Position numbers and translations under genes: made by a program. Shown in pieces: positions 30,472 through 38,113 of a stretch of DNA of 39,825 nt. Source of the DNA: a virus; IMG/VR virus record IMGVR_UViG_3300049825_000366, positions 1 through 39,825 of that record; one strand, written 5' to 3'. The notes under the pieces are model-generated. The model was not told the DNA's origin and did not search any database. It worked only from the letters and a program-made list of their open reading frames with translations. Each line of letters starts with the position of its first letter. Position 1 is the stretch's first letter.

Positions 30472-33093
30472 CTATCCTTTCGCTTCTGCCCAAGTCTTCC
30501 TGCTCCACCCACCAGAGGTAGGTATGACCAAGGGGTCGTCGAAGGGCACGACGACCGAGAGTAGGCTCTTGACCTTCGCCGACACCGGAGCGAGGTCCGG
30601 CACGTCCGGCGCTTGTAGCACCAGTGAGTCATGCACCTGCATCATTACGTCGATCTCCGGCGCACAGCGATCGAGGTTCATCCAGCCCGTGTTGATCACG
30701 ATTGCGACTGTGTGCTGCGGTTCCCATGCGACGGCCTTGGGGAGCAGGGCGTCAGGCCTATCGAAAAAGAAGCACTCGTACCCGTACTTACTGCGGACGG
30801 AGTGCCTGGTCTGCAGCTGCTTGTACACGTCGTCATGCCAGCGTTTGATGCCAGGTCGTGCTGAGAAATACCTACGCTGCATGTTTTCGGATGCGTGCAC
30901 CGTGACCCCGCAGTTCGCCGCCATCGTGCGCGCCGAGCCCACATAGTTAGTCCCGTGGATAAAGCGCTTAGCCATGTCACGAGACGCGCCGATGATCTTG
31001 GCGTGCTCGGCGTGAAGGTCGACCCCGGACTTCAGGGCCTGCTTGAGTTCCTGCGTTGGTCCGGTGGGGTCGAACTCACAGGCGAGCCACGCCACTACTT
31101 GCAGGTCGGCACGATCGAGATCCCAGTCACCTATGACCTTGCCCTCGTCCGGTATGAACATCTTGCGGACGTTGGGCAGAGAGAATAAGTAAGTCACGTG
31201 AGCGTCAGGTGGTTGACCTCGAAGGAGCAATAGTCCGGCTTCCTCTTCTTTGACAAGGACCTTCCACGCGGCGGGCTCGTCGATCTTAGGGTTGTGCCCC
31301 TGCATCACCTTGAACAGTTGGTGAAATGGTAGGTGCCCCCCGAGCTCTCGTACCACTTTCGCCCAGGGACCGAAGCCCGCCGGAATGTTCTGACCGTTTG
31401 CCCCGTACTCCATGGGGTCCTTACGCGAGGAGAAGCGGTACGTCGCAGTACCGTCCCTGTCATAGGTGCAGTGGAAGCGGCCCTCACGCAGCGCCGCCTT
31501 GAGGAAGGTGCTGTTGAAGACAGTACCCGAGCGAATGTTGCTGATGATGTCGAGCACTGGGCGGAGTTCGGGTCGGCGCTTCCCCACCGTAGTGAGGGCC
31601 TCATCGTCGAGCGTTGGTGCCTTTGTCTTCTTGCTGAGGACAGGCTGACACCCGAGGTCATGGTAAAAGAACGCCTTCATCTGCTTAGGACTGCGCGGGT
31701 TCAGGGGGTGCCCGGCTATGCGCGAGAGGCGCACTTGAAGCTCGTCGATCTCCGCCGACAGTTCCTTTGTGAGGCGCCTTCGTTCCGACTGATCGATACG
31801 CACACCACGCAAGGTCGCCGCCGTCGTGGGCAAGTCCAAAGCCATCTGGAAGGAGATGGGCGAATGGCGCTCTCCGTTTGCGAGGATGATGGTCTCGTGG
31901 GTGCGTCCGAGCTTTTCCGCGTTCTGCTTTTGTACCTGCGCGAGTTCGTAGGTGATTACGCAGTCCTTGCAGTTATAGGTCCACAGGGACACCCAGTCTG
32001 TCTTTTGCGGATTCCACGTTTTCTTCTCCTCTTTCGACTTACCCTCGTCCTTCCAGTAGCGGTAATACTTGCAGAACAGCGATGCCTGAAAGCTCACCTT
32101 CTTGGGGAGCAAGGCCCAGTTCGTGTGGTGGTAGGTGCTGGTGTCGATCGAGGTGGGTGGGCAGGCGAGCATGTCCCGCCACAGGTACACCTTGTCGTAG
32201 CCGAAGTTCTGCCCAATGGCGCGCAGGTTCTGATGCAGGAGCACGCCTCGGATTCGCTTCACGATCTCGAGCTCGACCTTCGCGGTCCAGTACGAGCCCT
32301 CTGGCTTTCGTAGGTCCATGAGCGGTATGCAGATCGCGTCGGTCTCACTGGGCGCGAACCCAATGCACGAGGTCTGCTTGAGCGAAGTCTCAATGTCGAT
32401 CGAAAGCTCGTGCGCACCGTCCCCCAGGGACTCATCGATCCGGTCGAGCCATGCATGGGTCTGCTCCTCGGTGGGCTGTACACAGAACGAGTACTTCGGG
32501 TAGGCGATGTCAGGCGACTCGGCCTCACGCTTAGCGCGGCGTAGGTCCTGCACCAGCACGAACATCCAAGGGTACATACGGAGGACTGCGGCAGGGTGAT
32601 ACGTGGCCAACACCTTGTACGGGCGCTGCGTATCCTCGCGAATGATACGGCTCTCGAGAAGGGAGCCACGCCAACTTGTGATGCCACTCTCCCCACAGAG
32701 GACTTGCATAGGGGTGTTTCCCAGTGCAATGATGACGTTCGGGTTGACCTTGCGGATAGTCTCGCGCAAGAGGGTCACCTGATCTTCGACGAAGGGGGCG
32801 ACGTACAGACGTAGGCGGTCACTCCAGACGAGCCCCTGCCGGATGGCTAGGTGCTTGTTCTTCGTGATGAAGTTCTCGATGTCGTTGCGAGGCGGCCTGT
32901 GGCACACGACGTTGGCGCAGGGGATGCCCTCACGTTGCAGCCCCGCTTGGCGAAGGGCGTCGTTGAGCAGGGCACCGCTCGCCCCGACAAAGTTCTGCCC
33001 TCGCACTTCCTCATCGCCACCGGGAGCCTCGCCCACGATCATGATGCGAGAGGGCCAACACTGTGGGGGGACGAATGCACCTAGCGAGGTCAC
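30472..33093 (-). CDS. Uracil-DNA glycosylase-like / 3'-5' exonuclease / family A DNA polymerase fusion
   Basis: The protein has 873 residues from GTG 33093, chosen for GTGA overlap and GGGAGAAG upstream. About 15-190 is a UDG superfamily domain (VGEAPGGDEE near 20-29, CHRPPRND near 64-71, ATYHPAA near 163-169). About 225-390 is the proofreading exonuclease: DIE at 233-235, N296/D300 and Y373/D377, all three motifs intact. The polymerase shows motif A D658-LDRA-D663, motif B R705/K709/H713/Y717 and motif C VHDS (820-823). The residue aligned with E. coli E710 is Asp, and the one aligned with F762 is His; both are atypical. It copies the phage genome and may check for uracil. Confidence 0.88.
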   Translation of the reverse strand: MTSLGAFVPPQCWPSRIMIVGEAPGGDEEVRGQNFVGASGALLNDALRQAGLQREGIPCANVVCHRPPRNDIENFITKNKHLAIRQGLVWSDRLRLYVAPFVEDQVTLLRETIRKVNPNVIIALGNTPMQVLCGESGITSWRGSLLESRIIREDTQRPYKVLATYHPAAVLRMYPWMFVLVQDLRRAKREAESPDIAYPKYSFCVQPTEEQTHAWLDRIDESLGDGAHELSIDIETSLKQTSCIGFAPSETDAICIPLMDLRKPEGSYWTAKVELEIVKRIRGVLLHQNLRAIGQNFGYDKVYLWRDMLACPPTSIDTSTYHHTNWALLPKKVSFQASLFCKYYRYWKDEGKSKEEKKTWNPQKTDWVSLWTYNCKDCVITYELAQVQKQNAEKLGRTHETIILANGERHSPISFQMALDLPTTAATLRGVRIDQSERRRLTKELSAEIDELQVRLSRIAGHPLNPRSPKQMKAFFYHDLGCQPVLSKKTKAPTLDDEALTTVGKRRPELRPVLDIISNIRSGTVFNSTFLKAALREGRFHCTYDRDGTATYRFSSRKDPMEYGANGQNIPAGFGPWAKVVRELGGHLPFHQLFKVMQGHNPKIDEPAAWKVLVKEEEAGLLLLRGQPPDAHVTYLFSLPNVRKMFIPDEGKVIGDWDLDRADLQVVAWLACEFDPTGPTQELKQALKSGVDLHAEHAKIIGASRDMAKRFIHGTNYVGSARTMAANCGVTVHASENMQRRYFSARPGIKRWHDDVYKQLQTRHSVRSKYGYECFFFDRPDALLPKAVAWEPQHTVAIVINTGWMNLDRCAPEIDVMMQVHDSLVLQAPDVPDLAPVSAKVKSLLSVVVPFDDPLVIPTSGGWSRKTWAEAKG

Positions 33094-33491
33094 AGAGGCT
33101 TCTCCCGCGTCAGCTGCTCGGCCTTTTTGATGTGGTCTCTGATAAGCATTCTGGCATCCCAACCGCGGGACAGAGGTGGGCAGTTCCCAAGAACCTCTTC
33201 GAACAATTCCTTGAGCAAGGCCTCCCCGTCTTCGAGATGGTCGAGACGCTCCCTGCATTCGAGTGAGAGCACAGGGTCACACTCAGTGAAGATCGCCAGT
33301 GCCTTTGGCGTGTGGTGGCAACCGATTATGCCCGAGGTGAGGTCGCGGAGCACCGCGGGCAGCTGCGAGGGGTCCACGGTGTTCGTCGCACTCTGCTTGG
33401 CCATGAGGCGTGCCTCCTCGATAGAGCCTGTGACGGCCACGAAGTCGTACCCGGTGAGACCTGGGTTTTCGAAGTAGTAGAAGAAGCTCAT
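33090..33491 (-). CDS. Hypothetical protein (133 aa)
   Basis: This protein is not recognised. It begins MSFFYYFENPGLTGYDFVAVTGS, an amphipathic start with many aromatics, and contains GIIGCHHTPKALAIF in the middle and a charged C-terminal helix. Both ends overlap neighbours (ATGA before, GTGA into the polymerase), so it belongs to the coupled replication cluster. It may be a polymerase accessory factor (inference from position only). Confidence 0.6.
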   Translation of the reverse strand: MSFFYYFENPGLTGYDFVAVTGSIEEARLMAKQSATNTVDPSQLPAVLRDLTSGIIGCHHTPKALAIFTECDPVLSLECRERLDHLEDGEALLKELFEEVLGNCPPLSRGWDARMLIRDHIKKAEQLTREKPL

Positions 33492-33652
33492 GCTCTTGGT
33501 CCCGTCTTTTTCAGTTCTATCTTATTCTCCATCAAGCAAGGCGTGTCATGACCAAACGCATAAGAGGAAAAGCATTTTTCACAACGCTTCTCTTTGCGCC
33601 CATTAGCCATCTTTACAGTTTCCCACACATGCTTGAATTCAGGTTCTTTCAT
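33488..33652 (-). CDS. Small zinc-finger-like protein (54 aa)
   Basis: The ATG at 33652 overlaps the stop of the methyltransferase gene (ATGA), and its stop overlaps the next ATG (ATGA). GGAGGAG lies five bases upstream, one of the better sites in this arm. Residues 24-39 contain CEKC, then a His at 35 and a Cys at 39, a possible CCHC zinc knuckle, flanked by basic residues (NGRKEKR). Nucleic-acid binding is likely but untested. Confidence 0.6.
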   Translation of the reverse strand: MKEPEFKHVWETVKMANGRKEKRCEKCFSSYAFGHDTPCLMENKIELKKTGPRA

Positions 33653-34950
33653 CGTACTCCTCCCATCCGCTCACGCGCTACCTTCGTATCGAGGTCAATT
33701 GCGGTCGCTCGGCACATGAGCTGCCTCGCAGCCTCAATCACCGTACCCGAGCCACAGAACGGATCAAGCACGTTGTCCCCAGGGAGCACTGACCACGACA
33801 GCAACTCCCGATACAAGGCTACTGGCTTCTGTGCGGCATGAACCTTGTCACGATCCGGCGTCATTTCGATGAGGTCCGATCGCAGCGAGCCTTGAATGGG
33901 GCGGTCTCCCCTGGTGGCGAACAGTATGCACTCGTAGGAGCGGGCTGGCCACAGCATTGCATTGCCAGCAGTCATCGTGCCTTTGCTCCAGATGATGGGG
34001 CGAGGGTAGACTTTCCAGTTGAGGTCCAGAAGCTCTTGCCAAATCTTCTCGAAGTTTTGTTGCTCACAGAACCAGAACAACTGGGCGCGCTCCTTCATGA
34101 CCGAGGTGATTGCGGATGCCCATCGTGGCATGTCCCTTGCAAAAGTTGTCTCGCTGTCGTCGTACTGGTGCAGGTTTTCTGTGCTGCGCCGAGAGGTCCC
34201 CTGCGATGTGAGGTTCTGCGAGCTCGCCGAGATCCCATACGGCGGGTCAGTGATGCACACGTCAAAGGTAAGGGCAGACACGTTGGCGAGCACCTCGTAG
34301 CAGTCCCCCTCGATCAATCGGAAACGGTCCTCGGTAGGCGTAGTGAGGGCCCTCGCCGCGGTGCGACGGGCGATCTCGGCAATCGCTGCGCGCTCTGCCT
34401 TGGCGAGCACACGCGACCGTGCCTCTCGTAGCGAGGGAGCATTGGCGATGTTAGGGTCGGACAAGTGCTGTGCGACGATCACTGCGTCTTGGGCAAAGTC
34501 AGGCGCAAGGGGTGTCTCCGCGACGGTCGCCTTGATGGTCTGCGTTGGGTTGTCGCGCAGGCGCATCGCGTGCAGCTTGGCGAAGCCCTCGACCCTGCGC
34601 TGCCATGTGATGTCGAGCCGATAGACGTTCTCGTGGAGCTCCTCTTCGAGGGCGTCGTCCTCCGATAAGTGCTCGGTGATGATTGCGGGGATGGTGCCCT
34701 CGTACCACTCGCCGCAGAAGCGGACACGGCCGAGCTCTCGCACTGCGCGTAGTCGGCGCTCGCCGCAGACGAGCTCGAGCTTGGGGCTCACCCGGATGGG
34801 GTGCAGCAGGCCACGCGCTGCGATGCTGTCACGAAGCTCGTGCGCCTTTGCCTCTGGGAACTCACCCCGATTGCGCGACGGGAGAATGATGATGTCAGAC
34901 AGAGCCAGACACGAAATAGTTTGGTATGGTGGAGAATTGTGTTGGGTCAT
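33649..34950 (-). CDS. ParB-like / DNA methyltransferase fusion
   Basis: The protein has 433 residues from ATG 34950 (GAAGG seven bases upstream); ATG 34962 is an alternative that would lie in a hairpin loop-out. About 10-115 is a ParB/Spo0J-like domain (IILPSRNRGEF; VCGERRLRAV; HENVYRLDI). A helix-turn-helix linker follows. The C-terminal half is an N6-adenine/N4-cytosine methyltransferase with motif IV DPPYG (about 235-239), QKPVALYREL and motif I DPFCGSGT (about 396-403), in beta-class order. It probably methylates phage DNA to escape restriction. The ParB part may direct it to sites or load along DNA. Confidence 0.85.
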   Translation of the reverse strand: MTQHNSPPYQTISCLALSDIIILPSRNRGEFPEAKAHELRDSIAARGLLHPIRVSPKLELVCGERRLRAVRELGRVRFCGEWYEGTIPAIITEHLSEDDALEEELHENVYRLDITWQRRVEGFAKLHAMRLRDNPTQTIKATVAETPLAPDFAQDAVIVAQHLSDPNIANAPSLREARSRVLAKAERAAIAEIARRTAARALTTPTEDRFRLIEGDCYEVLANVSALTFDVCITDPPYGISASSQNLTSQGTSRRSTENLHQYDDSETTFARDMPRWASAITSVMKERAQLFWFCEQQNFEKIWQELLDLNWKVYPRPIIWSKGTMTAGNAMLWPARSYECILFATRGDRPIQGSLRSDLIEMTPDRDKVHAAQKPVALYRELLSWSVLPGDNVLDPFCGSGTVIEAARQLMCRATAIDLDTKVARERMGGVR

Positions 34951-34964
34951 GATTACCTTCATAA

Positions 34965-34988
34965 GGTCCCGGACACCTGCCCGAGACC
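34965..34988 (-). promoter_or_regulatory. Hairpin just before the methyltransferase start
   Basis: On the minus strand GGTCTCGG and CCGGGACC pair over eight positions (one G-U) around an eight-base loop. The stem ends two bases before ATG 34962 and 14 before ATG 34950. It could reduce translation from the first ATG or give feedback control. No T tract follows, so it is not a standard terminator. Confidence 0.4.
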
Positions 34989-35010
34989 CGAGTAAGCCAT
35001 CAGGACGAGG

Positions 35011-35544
35011 CTAGGGCCAAAGTCCCCCTAGTCCGCTGCCGTACCGCAGCAGAAGCAGGGCTATGCCGATGCCGACGAGGTGCAAGGTGCCTGGCTCGGG
35101 CACCTCCCCCGACGGTGGATCACCGATGAACACCGATGGCAGGGTGAAAGTTGTAGTGATCGAGGCCGAGACGATGGTGAACAACGTGCCGTCTGCCGTG
35201 GGTGTGAGGTTCATGGTGACGAGCTGCGGCCCGCTCACACAGAACCCACCAGTGTGCCAACACACCTTGTCGGCTGTGTTGGTGTACGTGAGGTCCCCTG
35301 CGGCAAAGGGCTGCAAAAGCTCGACGCCGGTGAGCGTGAACTGACAGTGATCGGCGGCACCCCCAGCGCTGATTGTCGGCCCTGCGATCTCGATGTCGAG
35401 TGGTGAGGTGTGAGTGTTCGGAGGGAACTCCTTGCAGGTGACTGGTACCTGGGTGAACGCCGTGCCCCAGACAGCGGGCGTGAGCAGACTTCCTCCGATG
35501 ATGTTTGCGCACAGCAGTAAGCTGCTCGCGAGTAGGTTTCGCAT
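35011..35544 (-). CDS. PEP-CTERM surface protein with signal peptide
   Basis: The protein has 177 residues. Residues 1-25 are a signal peptide (MRNLLASSLLLCANIIGGSL). The mature domain is beta-rich with four cysteines. The C-terminus shows VPEPGTLHLVG, a hydrophobic helix (IGIALLLL) and an Arg, the PEP-CTERM signal recognised by exosortase. AAGGAG lies 13 bases before the ATG, and the gene is preceded by a 113-base non-coding gap, so it stands apart from the coupled cluster like a moron. It is expected on the host surface or secreted after processing. Exosortase would come from the host. Confidence 0.75.
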   Translation of the reverse strand: MRNLLASSLLLCANIIGGSLLTPAVWGTAFTQVPVTCKEFPPNTHTSPLDIEIAGPTISAGGAADHCQFTLTGVELLQPFAAGDLTYTNTADKVCWHTGGFCVSGPQLVTMNLTPTADGTLFTIVSASITTTFTLPSVFIGDPPSGEVPEPGTLHLVGIGIALLLLRYGSGLGGLWP

Positions 35545-35657
35545 GATGATGGTCTTTCTCCTTCTGACTTTACCCTAGCGGGTAACCAGTGGCACTCCTA
35601 GAATGCAGCTGGCTATCGGCTAATATTTCTTCCCGTTGACCGCCATCCTGCCAGCAC

Positions 35658-35825
35658 TCAGCTTGGCCTCGGCATCATAGCCGTAATCATCTCTTTCATC
35701 CTCTGGACTAGCGCTACCACTTCCTCCACCGTAGTCTCCATCGCGGAGACACGCGCCTCCAGTCGCGCAACCCTGTCAACATCCGCTGGCTTCGGTGACT
35801 TGCCGAGTATTTCGCCGTGCTTCAC
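35658..35825 (-). CDS. Small coiled-coil protein (55 aa)
   Basis: The GTG at 35825 overlaps the stop of the gene before as GTGA. The product starts KHGEILGKSPKPADVDRVARL, and residues 15-50 make one long amphipathic helix with Val/Leu/Met in heptad spacing (ARVSAMETTVEEVVALVQRM). It probably forms a coiled coil. The region up to the next gene (35545-35657) holds no other frame I can support. Confidence 0.55.
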   Translation of the reverse strand: MKHGEILGKSPKPADVDRVARLEARVSAMETTVEEVVALVQRMKEMITAMMPRPS

Positions 35826-36106
35826 AGTGCACCCGCTTCTCCTACACGTTGTCCGCCACTCTGGTCATCCGCGGCCTCGGCAGGAGGGGCCTCGCCGGCG
35901 ACGTGCCACGAGTTCACCGGATGTCCTACCTCCCCGAAGTACGGTGAGCGGGCGACGTGCCCCTGCTGGTACATCTCCCTCTCCCCGAATACCCAGAGAT
36001 CGACGACCTGCCCGGAGTGCACCCTGTCGACCACCGCCGGTCGCAGAATGCCGTCTCGTGTGTTGTACAGCACTGTCTGTCCGATGTGCGGTATTGCGAG
36101 TGTCAT
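35822..36106 (-). CDS. Small conserved phage protein (94 aa)
   Basis: The ATG at 36106 shares its base with the TAA of the previous gene (TAATG) and has AAGGAG nine bases upstream. The core GQTVLYNTRDGILRPAVVDRV, then VVDLWVFGE and NSWHVAGE, matches a small beta-barrel-like protein found in many phages next to replication or lysis genes, with no assigned function. The C-terminal 25 residues are Ala/Gly/Glu-rich. Confidence 0.7.
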   Translation of the reverse strand: MTLAIPHIGQTVLYNTRDGILRPAVVDRVHSGQVVDLWVFGEREMYQQGHVARSPYFGEVGHPVNSWHVAGEAPPAEAADDQSGGQRVGEAGAL

Positions 36107-36330
36107 TAGTGTAACTCCTTCCAAATATCTATTGTCGCTTGCACATCCGCGCCCGCCTCGTGCCAAACCGACTGCCTGCCGGGGAACAGTGTTTCGTGCA
36201 CCGTTCGTAGCTTCAGGTCGCGGAACCGTTGCCCGAACCGAGCCTCGTGGGTGAGCGCGATCTGCATTACGTCGAGAGACTGCTGTCGCACGATTTGAGT
36301 AGGTGTGAGGTTCACTGTGTAGGTCACCAC
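36106..36330 (-). CDS. Truncated duplicate of the exonuclease C-terminus
   Basis: The protein has 74 residues from GTG 36330 (GGAAGGAG eight bases upstream, inside the exonuclease coding end). Residues about 16-72 match the last part of the adjacent exonuclease at 52 of 57 positions, including the HEAGAD motif (ExoIII). The ExoI (DLETTG) and ExoII parts are missing, so it cannot be an active exonuclease alone. DNA of the two copies differs at about 38 of 168 positions by hand count, mostly silently, so the protein seems to be kept by selection. It may bind DNA or assemble with the full enzyme. Confidence 0.7.
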   Translation of the reverse strand: MVTYTVNLTPTQIVRQQSLDVMQIALTHEARFGQRFRDLKLRTVHETLFPGRQSVWHEAGADVQATIDIWKELH

Positions 36331-36506
36331 TTGCTCAGCTCCTTCCACACATCGATCGTCGCTTGTACGTCAGCACCTGCCTCATGCCACACCGACTGCC
36401 TCCCCGGGAACAGGGTCTCATGCACGGTACGCAGCTTGAGGTCACGGAAGCACTGACCCTTACGTGCCTCGTATGCTAGGGCGATCTGCATCACGTCGAG
36501 GGATTG
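36115..36506 (-). repeat. Tandem partial gene duplication (168-bp units)
   Basis: Copy one spans 36339-36506 (end of the exonuclease gene) and copy two 36115-36282 (the truncated gene), offset by 224 bases. Both end with Trp-Lys-Glu-Leu, whose codons read TGGAAGGAGCT or TGGAAGGAGTT. That stretch supplies the Shine-Dalgarno site of the next gene in each case. Confidence 0.8.
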
Positions 36507-36911
36507 CATACGAGCGGGCATGAACTGCGTACCGAACAGCTCTCGCAGGAACTTCATGTCGAAGCCCTCGGAGTTCCAGCCAACGAGCTGTGCAACGCGA
36601 TAGGTCGCACCAACCTTGCTGCGAAGAGAGACGTCCCGGTAACCTTCAAGCAAGTTGCGAACCGTATCGCGTAGTTGGTCCTGTGGGATAGCCTCCCGAT
36701 CCCATACTTGCTTATCATACCCGTTAATGGCGAGTGCCTTGGGGTCGGCCCAAGCCTCGACAATCTGCACCTTGCGATCAAGGGTGTGCACAACCTCGTG
36801 GTCCTCGGTGCGCAGCACCTTCGCGTGGAACTGACAGATTTGGTGCTGCCCTTGGTGCTGCCCTGCGATGAGACCTGTCGTCTCAAGGTCGAAGAAGATG
36901 AGGTGGGTCAT
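36324..36911 (-). CDS. DnaQ-like 3'-5' exonuclease (DEDDh)
   Basis: The protein has 195 residues. ExoI is IFFDLETTG (about 5-13), ExoII is VGWNSEGFDMKFL (about 109-121) and ExoIII is HEAGAD (about 178-183), so the DEDDh residues are all present. It would degrade single-stranded or mismatched DNA 3' to 5'. The polymerase has its own proofreading domain, so this enzyme may act in repair, recombination or host DNA breakdown. ATGA overlap with the gene before and GTGA-type overlap with the truncated duplicate after. Confidence 0.83.
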   Translation of the reverse strand: MTHLIFFDLETTGLIAGQHQGQHQICQFHAKVLRTEDHEVVHTLDRKVQIVEAWADPKALAINGYDKQVWDREAIPQDQLRDTVRNLLEGYRDVSLRSKVGATYRVAQLVGWNSEGFDMKFLRELFGTQFMPARMQSLDVMQIALAYEARKGQCFRDLKLRTVHETLFPGRQSVWHEAGADVQATIDVWKELSKW

Positions 36912-37372
36912 GACTGCCAGTCAATCCTTCCGCACTTGTAACAACAAATCTGGTCTACTTCGTTGTACCAGTTACAGAACTTACACATCTGGGGTCGCTG
37001 TTCGGTGGTCAAAAGCTTGTCAGGTTCTGTGTTAGGCAGCACGCCCATGCGCTCGAACTCCGCCAGCATGTTGAGGTTCGCTGCTGCGTGGCCGAGGTGG
37101 TCCTCTGCCGAAGCAACACGGGGTGTCGCGGTGAGCTCGCTCACGTAGGTGTCGTACAACTGCAGGGCGTGATGCAACAGGTTGCTCACGCGCCCGAGGG
37201 CGAACGCTTGGTCTGCCTCCTTGTAGTTTTTCCAGTACGCAGGCTGACCCTTAGTGATCTCAGTGGCCTCATACTTCTTGTGTCCCTCTGTCATCGCCGC
37301 GGCGAGCCGCCGTGCGAAGCTGAGATTGATGTCCTGAAAACGCAGGGGGTGTGCGGATTGTTTTGCGGGCAA
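36908..37372 (-). CDS. DUF5664-like (dATP/dGTP diphosphohydrolase-type) protein with zinc ribbon
   Basis: The protein has 154 residues from TTG 37372, supported by AAGGAG seven bases upstream. The helical core has HKKYEATEI, WKNYKEAD, VSNLLHHALQLYD and EDHLGHAAANLNML (about 92-105), the order seen in the MazG-like DUF5664 group of phage nucleotide hydrolases. The C-terminus is a zinc ribbon: C130, C133, C143/C144 and C147. It may hydrolyse deoxynucleotides to tune the pool. Assignment is by pattern and moderately sure. Confidence 0.58.
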   Translation of the reverse strand: MPAKQSAHPLRFQDINLSFARRLAAAMTEGHKKYEATEITKGQPAYWKNYKEADQAFALGRVSNLLHHALQLYDTYVSELTATPRVASAEDHLGHAAANLNMLAEFERMGVLPNTEPDKLLTTEQRPQMCKFCNWYNEVDQICCYKCGRIDWQS

Positions 37373-37438
37373 TGCTGTCTCCTTAGGGTGTAATGCGTGT
37401 GGGGACCACCTTGGTAAGGCAGCCCCCGTCGAACGGTG

Positions 37439-37627
37439 TTACTTCTGTTGCTTTTGTTCGCTCTTGGAGAACTTCGCTATGCCCTCAAGCACAGACGCTC
37501 GCCCTCCTGGATGCGGACCTGCCCCAAACATTGCCTGTCGTATCAGCTCATGGTACTGAGGATCGTACAGGCAAAGGCAGAACAGGGCGTGTTCGACCTG
37601 TCGCTGGTAGCTCTCTGCTGAGGACAT
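37439..37627 (-). CDS. Small hypothetical protein (62 aa)
   Basis: The ATG at 37627 has a strong AGGAGGGGG site and lies nine bases after the SSB-like gene. The protein starts MSSAESYQRQVEHALFCLCLYDPQYHEL and ends in a Lys/Gln-rich tail (KFSKSEQKQQK). It is helical. The end lies in a 66-base gap before the next start. No family is recognised. Confidence 0.6.
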   Translation of the reverse strand: MSSAESYQRQVEHALFCLCLYDPQYHELIRQAMFGAGPHPGGRASVLEGIAKFSKSEQKQQK

Positions 37628-37636
37628 CGCCCCCTC

Positions 37637-38113
37637 CTACAACTGCGGTAGGAACTGATACCGAGAGTAAATCTTCGTCGGATCATTCGCGTCGGGTTGC
37701 AGTTTGTGCTTCACGCGGACGGGGCGGCCAATGCTGCGAAGGGGTGACCAGTTTTCCCCAGACTTGTTCAGGCCAATCGCTGAGCGGAACACCCCTAGTC
37801 CAGTGTTCATCCCTTCGCTCATGTCGAGCACGGCCATGCCGTTGCGCATGGTGAGGTCGAGGATGAAGTCGGCCTTGTCGGTGAACGGAGTGCGCTTCGT
37901 GAGACGCTCGATCTCCGCTCCCTCGAACTTCAAGCCGATGACCATTTTCCAAATCTTGCCACTGCCGTCCTTCTTCACGATAGGCTCGGTCTTTACCTCG
38001 GTGATGGTGGCCGTGTACTCGGCTCCGTCGGCGAGAGTCAGACGCTTGGTCGAAGTGGCCGCGTCGTACTCAGTTGCCATAAACGCGTTAACGTCAAAAT
38101 CAAAATCACTCAT
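37637..38113 (-). CDS. SSB-like OB-fold protein candidate
   Basis: The protein has 158 residues. After an acidic N-terminus (MSDFDFDVNAF) come alternating beta strands (KRLTLADGAEYTATITEV; WKMVIGLKFEG; RPVRVKHKLQPD) as in phage OB-fold or DUF669-like single-strand binding proteins. Position two genes after a Sak4-like ATPase supports this, since such pairs are common. There is no acidic C-terminal tip; instead, the next upstream gene encodes a separate acidic protein. Function is inferred. Confidence 0.5.
   Translation of the reverse strand: MSDFDFDVNAFMATEYDAATSTKRLTLADGAEYTATITEVKTEPIVKKDGSGKIWKMVIGLKFEGAEIERLTKRTPFTDKADFILDLTMRNGMAVLDMSEGMNTGLGVFRSAIGLNKSGENWSPLRSIGRPVRVKHKLQPDANDPTKIYSRYQFLPQL

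Noticed and set aside
30471-30632. Longer N-terminus for the coiled-coil gene ending at 30249
   Set aside because: The extra residues are Arg/Ser/Cys-rich and overlap the polymerase motif-C end in another frame; the double ATG at 30470/30467 fits the operon spacing.
31333-32313. Rightward open frame of 326 codons opposite the polymerase
   Set aside because: It is the mirror of conserved polymerase and exonuclease codons, with an Arg/Val/Leu-rich product without domain features.
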